Shown piece after piece: positions 16,779-20,380 of a stretch of DNA of 20,380 bases. The notes below the pieces were generated by a model. It was not told where the DNA came from, did no database searches, and saw only the letters and a list, made by a program, of their open reading frames with translations. Each line of letters opens with the position of its first letter. Within the stretch, counting starts at the first letter, position 1. Source of the DNA: Ectocarpus siliculosus (taxonomy: Eukaryota; Sar; Phaeophyceae; Ectocarpales; Ectocarpaceae); NCBI GenBank assembly GCA_000310025.1, contig FN649746.1:1825469-1845848 (forward strand), written 5' to 3'. The position numbers were made by a program, and so were the translations under genes.

Positions 16779-17488
16779 ACCCCTTGCTCTGCCGTATGAC
16801 CACCCTGCAGCTGTAACGGAGGCGGACCTGTTGTTCGCCGTTCGCGAGAGGTACACCACTGTGAAGAGGCTGGCCATTAAACGGCCAGCAGGGGCGCCCG
16901 GAACTGATGCTGCTTTTTCAGGAGAAACATCACGACCACCACCGGCTGCACATCAACAAGATTCATCTTCTAACTTCTCCAGAGCTGATGATGCTGCCGC
17001 TGCTGACAGCGGTGGCGTGCTAGTGGAGATCCAGTTCGCGGGCCCTCAGCCCAGCGAGGGCTGCGGCGCGCTCCTGTGCAATCTGCTCCGCGGGTCCTCG
17101 GTGGAAGCACGGGCTGTGGAGCTACCGCGCGGCCGCAAGAAAAAAATCGCGACGGGGGTGCATCCACCAGACAACGGCAACAACGACATTTTTGAAGGTG
17201 AGGTACACGCGCTAACACACACACGAGAGAGAAAAAGAGAAGAAAGCAGCTGAAAAAGAGTTCATGTACCAACCAGTGTGAGTATGCTGCTGTGGCTGCT
17301 CTGTAGTCTACAGCAGAATATGATGCATATATGTACGTCTGTACGCGATTTCCATCGTCCATCCATGTTGTCCATCCCGGCCGGCAGGATTCATGCCCCC
17401 CGCCACCACCAGCAGTCAAGTCGCGCGTTGTGGGTTCCTCGCGCAGCGCCATCATCCCCACCGACTAAAAATAAATAAGTATGGATAA
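16205..17488 (+). CDS. three-exon host gene of unknown function, 215 aa
   Basis: The model joins 16205-16364, 16811-17197 and 17388-17488. Start ATG has an ACC context (AACCATG). Donor 1 is TATG|GTGAGA, acceptor 1 CCCTGCAG|CT, donor 2 GAAG|GTGAGG, acceptor 2 CCGGCCGGCAG|GA. Both introns are phase 1 and the total is 648 bp, ending TAA, so all junctions agree. Residues 1-40 are Ala/Ser/Arg-rich; residues from about 40 read RGWIFHIDGITNY and then, across the junction, EADLLFAVRERYTTVKRLA, a likely folded part. A Ser/Ala/Asp-rich linker follows, then a block with VLVEIQFAG and GALLCNLLRG, and a basic tail with GRKKKIA. The frame is also open upstream of the ATG, so an earlier start or exon is possible. 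I do not recognise the family. Exons 1-2 are better supported than exon 3. Confidence 0.5.
16365..16449. repeat. GA microsatellites in intron 1
   Basis: A first GA run begins within the donor site itself (16365-16382) and a second, purer run covers about 16415-16449. They lie in the predicted first intron of the plus-strand gene. Confidence 0.95.
16749..16778. repeat. (CTG)10 trinucleotide repeat
   Basis: Ten perfect CTG units, ending 32 bp before the predicted acceptor of exon 2. Its T/C content could serve as part of the polypyrimidine signal. Confidence 0.97.
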
Positions 17489-17944
17489 ATGAAAAATATA
17501 CGGTTGCGGAGTACAGATAGATGTACGTTATTTTCGATACTATGCATACCAAATAAACAATAAACGAGAATTTCTGCCTGCTGGAGGGATGCACACAAAC
17601 ACATTTTTTTTTTCGTCACACTGCTGTACATGTATTTTGCTACCGTATAAGACACAAGATAGCACACAACCTGGACCCATTTTCAAAGCTCGAGCACTCC
17701 ACGACCAAGAGCATGTATGAAAACGACACGTTTTCGGAGAGATCTCAACCAGAAGGCTTCAGCGCAGCCGTTTTCGGGACCCCTACTCTTTCTGCTGTTC
17801 ATCAATTGAGCTTGGAAAACCCGGCCAGGGTGTGTGTTATCTTGTGTCGTACTTCATACGGTATGCGGCAGCTCCATGGCACGCAGCAAAAAGCGCGTAT
17901 TTTCTGTTCATTGCGAATGCATATTTTTGCAACGCAGCCACACA
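17489..17944. other. 3' flank of the plus-strand gene, no gene seen
   Basis: The first 100 bp are AT-rich (AAATAAATAAGTATGGATAAATG around the stop, AATAAACAATAAACG near 17550) and suit a 3' end. A T9-10 run occurs at about 17604. The short open frame at 17713-17952 lacks motif support. Confidence 0.5.
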
Positions 17945-18130
17945 AAGAATAGGTCAAATCGTTGTTTGGGGGGGCTGCTGCTGCTGTGTGCAGCTGCTGT
18001 GTGCTCTGTCTGATACAGAAAACTCACGGCTATACGAATCAATCCAGTGCTTTTTCCTTTCGCGTCGAGGGAGACCGAGGCGCAAAAGACACTGCCCGCC
18101 GCGTCTGGTGTTGGGTGGCTTGGTGCGCCC
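17945..18130. repeat. diverged direct repeat, copy 1
   Basis: Shares an ordered set of blocks with 18672-18830: AAATCG, GCTGCTGCTGCTGTG, TCACGGCTA, AATCCAG, CCTTTCGCG, AGACCGAGGC and a GCCGTGTC/GCCGCGTC segment. Copies differ by many substitutions and small indels. This could be a pair of old repeat-element copies. No coding role is supported. Confidence 0.6.
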
Positions 18131-18243
18131 GGCGCAGTTGTAGACGGCAAAAATAAAAGAACCGCGCGGCGAGTTTGCCGGCAACGATAAAATACAGTAA
18201 ACTGCCCACGGGTGTGGTAACCCGCCGCATCTATGATGTTCCG

Positions 18244-18388
18244 GAGCGTGATAGCTCTGATGTGTTGACGCTGGTGCTGTGATAGCTGTTGTGATGGCGT
18301 GATAGCCTAGAGGCGTGAAAGCCTGGCAGCGTGATAGATGGTGGATAGGTAGTATGGGCACGGGCGTGATAGCCCAGGGCGTGATAGC
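18244..18388. repeat. irregular array of GCGTGATAG motifs
   Basis: GCGTGATAG occurs at 18245, 18297, 18329, 18364 and 18379, with variants GCGTGAAAG at 18313 and CTGTGATAG near 18275. Several copies sit in a semi-palindromic GGCGTGATAGCC. Spacing is irregular (15 to 52 bp), so this is not a CRISPR array. The repeat gives recurrent Gly-Tyr-His-Ala in one minus frame. Confidence 0.75.
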
Positions 18389-18671
18389 CGGGAAAAAGGA
18401 AGATGAATAAATCAAGGGCACGTGGCCAACACCGTTGCTGACACGCATACCCAGAAAACAATAATATGTGGCAAAGATGGTACCACCATTCCCCCAATTT
18501 ATTACAACTGCGGAACCCCCAAAATCCCCCGCTCCATCTTCTAGGAACATTCCTCGGTTGCAATAATCTGTCAATGCTGTGAGTACATCCAACATCTGGC
18601 ACCCAGCGCGGCCGCGGTCATGGCGCGGTGAGTCTGCGGGGGTGGCGCCGCAACCGGCTCTCCGGTACACA
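18389..18671. other. segment between direct repeats, no certain gene
   Basis: A long minus-strand frame (18838 down to 17954) runs through this segment and both repeats. Its central part, about 18400-18600, has balanced amino acid composition, but the frame ends are repeat sequence and nothing matches a family I know. It also contains a GCGGCCGCG block (18607) that recurs at 18820. Confidence 0.4.
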
Positions 18672-18830
18672 AGAAAAAAGGTGAAATCGGTTTCTTGGCG
18701 TGCGCTGCTGCTGCTGTGCTGTGCAGTTGAGGTCACGGCTACCAATCCAGCGCTCTCCTTTCGCGCGGAGAGAGACCGAGGCACGCAAGGTGCGGCACGC
18801 CGTGTCTCGCGCCCAGAGCGGCCGCGATTG
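18672..18830. repeat. diverged direct repeat, copy 2
   Basis: See copy 1 at 17945-18130; the block order is the same. The end of this copy (AGCGGCCGCG, then TGGCGC and TGAGT) also resembles 18605-18632, so parts of a third copy may be present. Confidence 0.6.
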
Positions 18831-19260
18831 TGGCGCATGAGTGACACAGCAGCAGTAGCAGTCAGGGGGATGATCGCAGAAAATACTGATGCTGCAGTAG
18901 ACTATGTAGGAGGGGGGCACAAAAAAAAAAAGTCCATCCGTTGAAAGGAAGGAAGACATGTACTGCTGTATGACATGCACATGCATATCATACGGAAAGC
19001 AGCGTGCTCTGTACCTACCTCTGCCTGCCTGTTGTGAATATTATGTTGTGCCCTGTACATGTATCTCAAACTCTGTAGGTTGTAGTTCACGCTGCTAGGC
19101 TATTGCTGTGCTGGAAGGTGGTTGCTACGTAACAATAAGCTGAACATCATCATCCAGCACCAGCACAGCAGCACCAGCACTAGCAGCATCAAATCACCAT
19201 CAGCAGCACCAGCAGCGCAGCAGCAGCAGTATACTATACTACATACAGTCGAGGGACCCT
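18831..19260. other. no gene; CAG-rich tract at 19139-19232
   Basis: Simple sequence dominates: CATGTACTGCTGTATGACATGCACATGCAT-like words near 18957-18988 and an imperfect CAG/CACCAG array at 19139-19232. No supported coding frame. Confidence 0.55.
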
Positions 19261-19410
19261 TTTAGTGCCGGTACGTGCACAGAGCGTTCACCGGCACTAA
19301 ATCGGGCACCCGGCACTATTGCGAATAGTGCCAAACGGCACTATTGAGGGCTGGCCAATCCCTCATTAGTGCCGGTTAGTGCATTAGTGCCGGTACCGGC
19401 ACTAATGAGG
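19261..19410. mobile_element. foldback cluster built from TTAGTGCCGG units
   Basis: Several perfect stems lie side by side: TTTAGTGCCGGT at 19261-19272 with its complement at 19290-19301; GGCACTATT at 19312-19320 with AATAGTGCC at 19324-19332; CCTCATTAGTGCCGG at 19361-19375 with its complement at 19396-19410; and a perfect 26-bp palindrome at 19382-19407. This structure suggests a MITE-like foldback element or a small-RNA hairpin precursor. No terminal duplication was resolved. Confidence 0.6.
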
Positions 19411-19601
19411 TTGTGTTCGATTTATGGTGTAGCGCCCACGCTTACGGGGCCAACAAAGAACGAAATGGATCGACACTATTACTGTACTGTTGAGTGAAGT
19501 TCCAGCATGGGCGTGGGCAGAGTTGATTTTTCTTTTTGTTGTCTTGGGGCGCTCTTTGGTTCTTCATTTTCTTCTGCACCTCACTTATTTGCTTATTTGT
19601 G
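19411..19601. other. no recognisable feature
   Basis: Unique sequence between the foldback cluster and the tandem repeats; no supported gene. Confidence 0.5.
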
Positions 19602-19950
19602 TACTGTCGTCGGGACAAATTATCTCCTGTTTGCCTGGCGCACCCGCTTCGATGTTGCAAGAAAAAAAAAACGACAAGCACGACAGGCAGCGCACCGCAA
19701 AAAATCAAACAACCGTTACCACAGCTGTAACCCCTGCCCTCACTACTGTACGTCGGGACCAATTCTCTCCTTTTTGCCTAGCGCACCCGCTTCCATGTTG
19801 CAAGAAAAAAAAAAAAATGACATGCACGACGGGCAGCGCACCGCAAAAATCAAACAACCGTTTTTTTAGTGCCACAGCTGTTCCCCGCCCTTACTCCGTA
19901 GCAACAAACTCCCTCATGTCTGCCTGGCGCACCCGCCTCTTGGAATGCGC
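19602..19950. repeat. three-copy tandem repeat, period 143-146 bp
   Basis: CGTCGGGAC at 19608 and 19751, and GCCTGGCGCACCCGC at 19633, with GCCTAGCG... at 19776 and GCCTGG... at 19922, define three units. Units 1 and 2 share A-rich tracts, GGCAGCGCACCGCAAAAA and CAAACAACCG. Unit 3 is cut short after about 50 bp. Divergence is mostly substitutions and A-run length. Confidence 0.85.
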
Positions 19951-20133
19951 TGCAATCATCACCATCTTCGCTTTCGCCTGGTAGAGCGCCGCGTCTCCGT
20001 TGCCGCTCTCCTCTGCTGCCGCTTCCAGGACGCCGAAGTGAGACGACAGTAGTTCACCATAAGCCGGTGGGACACGGCGCGCGAGCCCCGTGTTGTCATC
20101 GCCGCTGTCCTCCTCCTCGTCCTCCTCCTACAG
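19951..20133. other. probable intron or upstream region of the right-edge gene
   Basis: The last part is a strong pyrimidine tract (CTCCTCCTCGTCCTCCTCCTACAG, 20108-20133 region) ending in AG, an excellent splice acceptor. No coding frame upstream could be tied to the exon. Confidence 0.5.
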
Positions 20134-20380
20134 GACACCACGCCGCAAGACCCTCATGGTCACGGCTGCCAGGGAGGATGTGGCGGGCGACTGCACGGCA
20201 TTTGCGGCAGTGTGGTTGATGTAGGCAACGAGAATCACCGCATCTGCAGCGCGTGCGTCGCCAAAGCCGGCAAGCGCAAAGTGTCAGCAGCAGACAGCAC
20301 TGGGAAGGCACAATCTAAACGCCCGAAGGCCACGAATGGGGGGAGTAACAAGTCTCAGCCTCGTGCGCGGCCAGATTTCG
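20134..20380 (+). CDS. partial exon of a Cys/His zinc-binding protein, runs off the window
   Basis: After the acceptor at 20133 the plus frame is open for 82 codons to the window end, starting DTTPQDPHGHGC. It contains C-x3-C-x4-H-x2-C-x12-C-x2-C (HGCQGGCGGRLHGICG, then HRICSACV), a treble-clef or RING/PHD-like metal site, followed by a basic, Lys/Ser-rich tail (GKRKVSAADS, KAQSKRPKA). This suggests a nucleic-acid- or chromatin-associated protein. There is no start codon in frame, so upstream exons are expected. Family is not recognised; a transposon-derived protein is possible. Confidence 0.5.

Noticed and set aside
18244-18388. CRISPR-like repeat array
   Set aside because: The motif is 9 bp with irregular 15-52 bp spacing, and the surrounding DNA is eukaryotic.
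19490-19984. 164-codon plus-strand frame
   Set aside because: It runs through the three-copy tandem repeat and its A-runs, and its length is a by-product of the repeat.

Overview
This window looks like nuclear DNA of a GC-moderate, intron-rich eukaryote. Exons are short and bounded by GT-AG sites. CAG/CTG, GA, CA and GATA simple repeats are frequent, foldback elements are scattered about, and there are no operons or Shine-Dalgarno-led genes. The texture fits a stramenopile, and a brown alga such as Ectocarpus is my best guess, but that is an inference from style and not from a marker gene.

The dominant feature is one complete LTR retrotransposon of the Ty3/gypsy (Metaviridae) type, 4052-12884 (8,833 bp), inserted on the minus strand. 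Its two 465-bp LTRs read as identical by eye, begin TGT and end ACA, and are flanked by a 4-bp duplication TATG. A primer-binding site abuts the 5' LTR and a G-rich polypurine tract abuts the 3' LTR. In element order (decreasing coordinates) it holds: 5' LTR; a 1.2-kb leader with four 75-bp repeats; a short Ser/Arg-rich Gag with a CCCH zinc finger; an aspartic protease; reverse transcriptase and RNase H; a DD35E integrase with a GPY/F-like motif; then a chromodomain-like and a Tudor-like module at the extreme C terminus; a 1.1-kb 3' untranslated region with a 99-bp duplication; and the 3' LTR. The coding chain is interrupted by a UAG and a UGA between Gag and protease, by a +1 overlap between protease and RT that holds a CUU-AGA-C heptamer close to the Ty1 frameshift site, by one in-frame UGA between RNase H and integrase, and by an 8-G run that breaks frame just after the integrase catalytic Glu. 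Identical LTRs imply a recent insertion, so these breaks are fresh lesions, sequence errors or recoding sites.

Left flank (1-4051): the 3' end of a minus-strand host gene encoding a two-helix membrane C terminus, with a tandemly duplicated 32-bp exon that looks mutually exclusive. A roughly 590-bp foldback element and about 2 kb without recognisable genes follow.

Right flank (12885-20380): about 3.3 kb of microsatellite-rich DNA; a plausible three-exon plus-strand gene (16205-17488, 215 aa, function unknown); an area of diverged direct repeats and a GCGTGATAG motif array; an AGTGCCGG foldback cluster with a 26-bp perfect palindrome; a three-copy tandem repeat; and, at the right edge, an exon of a Cys/His-rich zinc-binding protein that runs out of the window. 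The host genes show no functional link to the retrotransposon.
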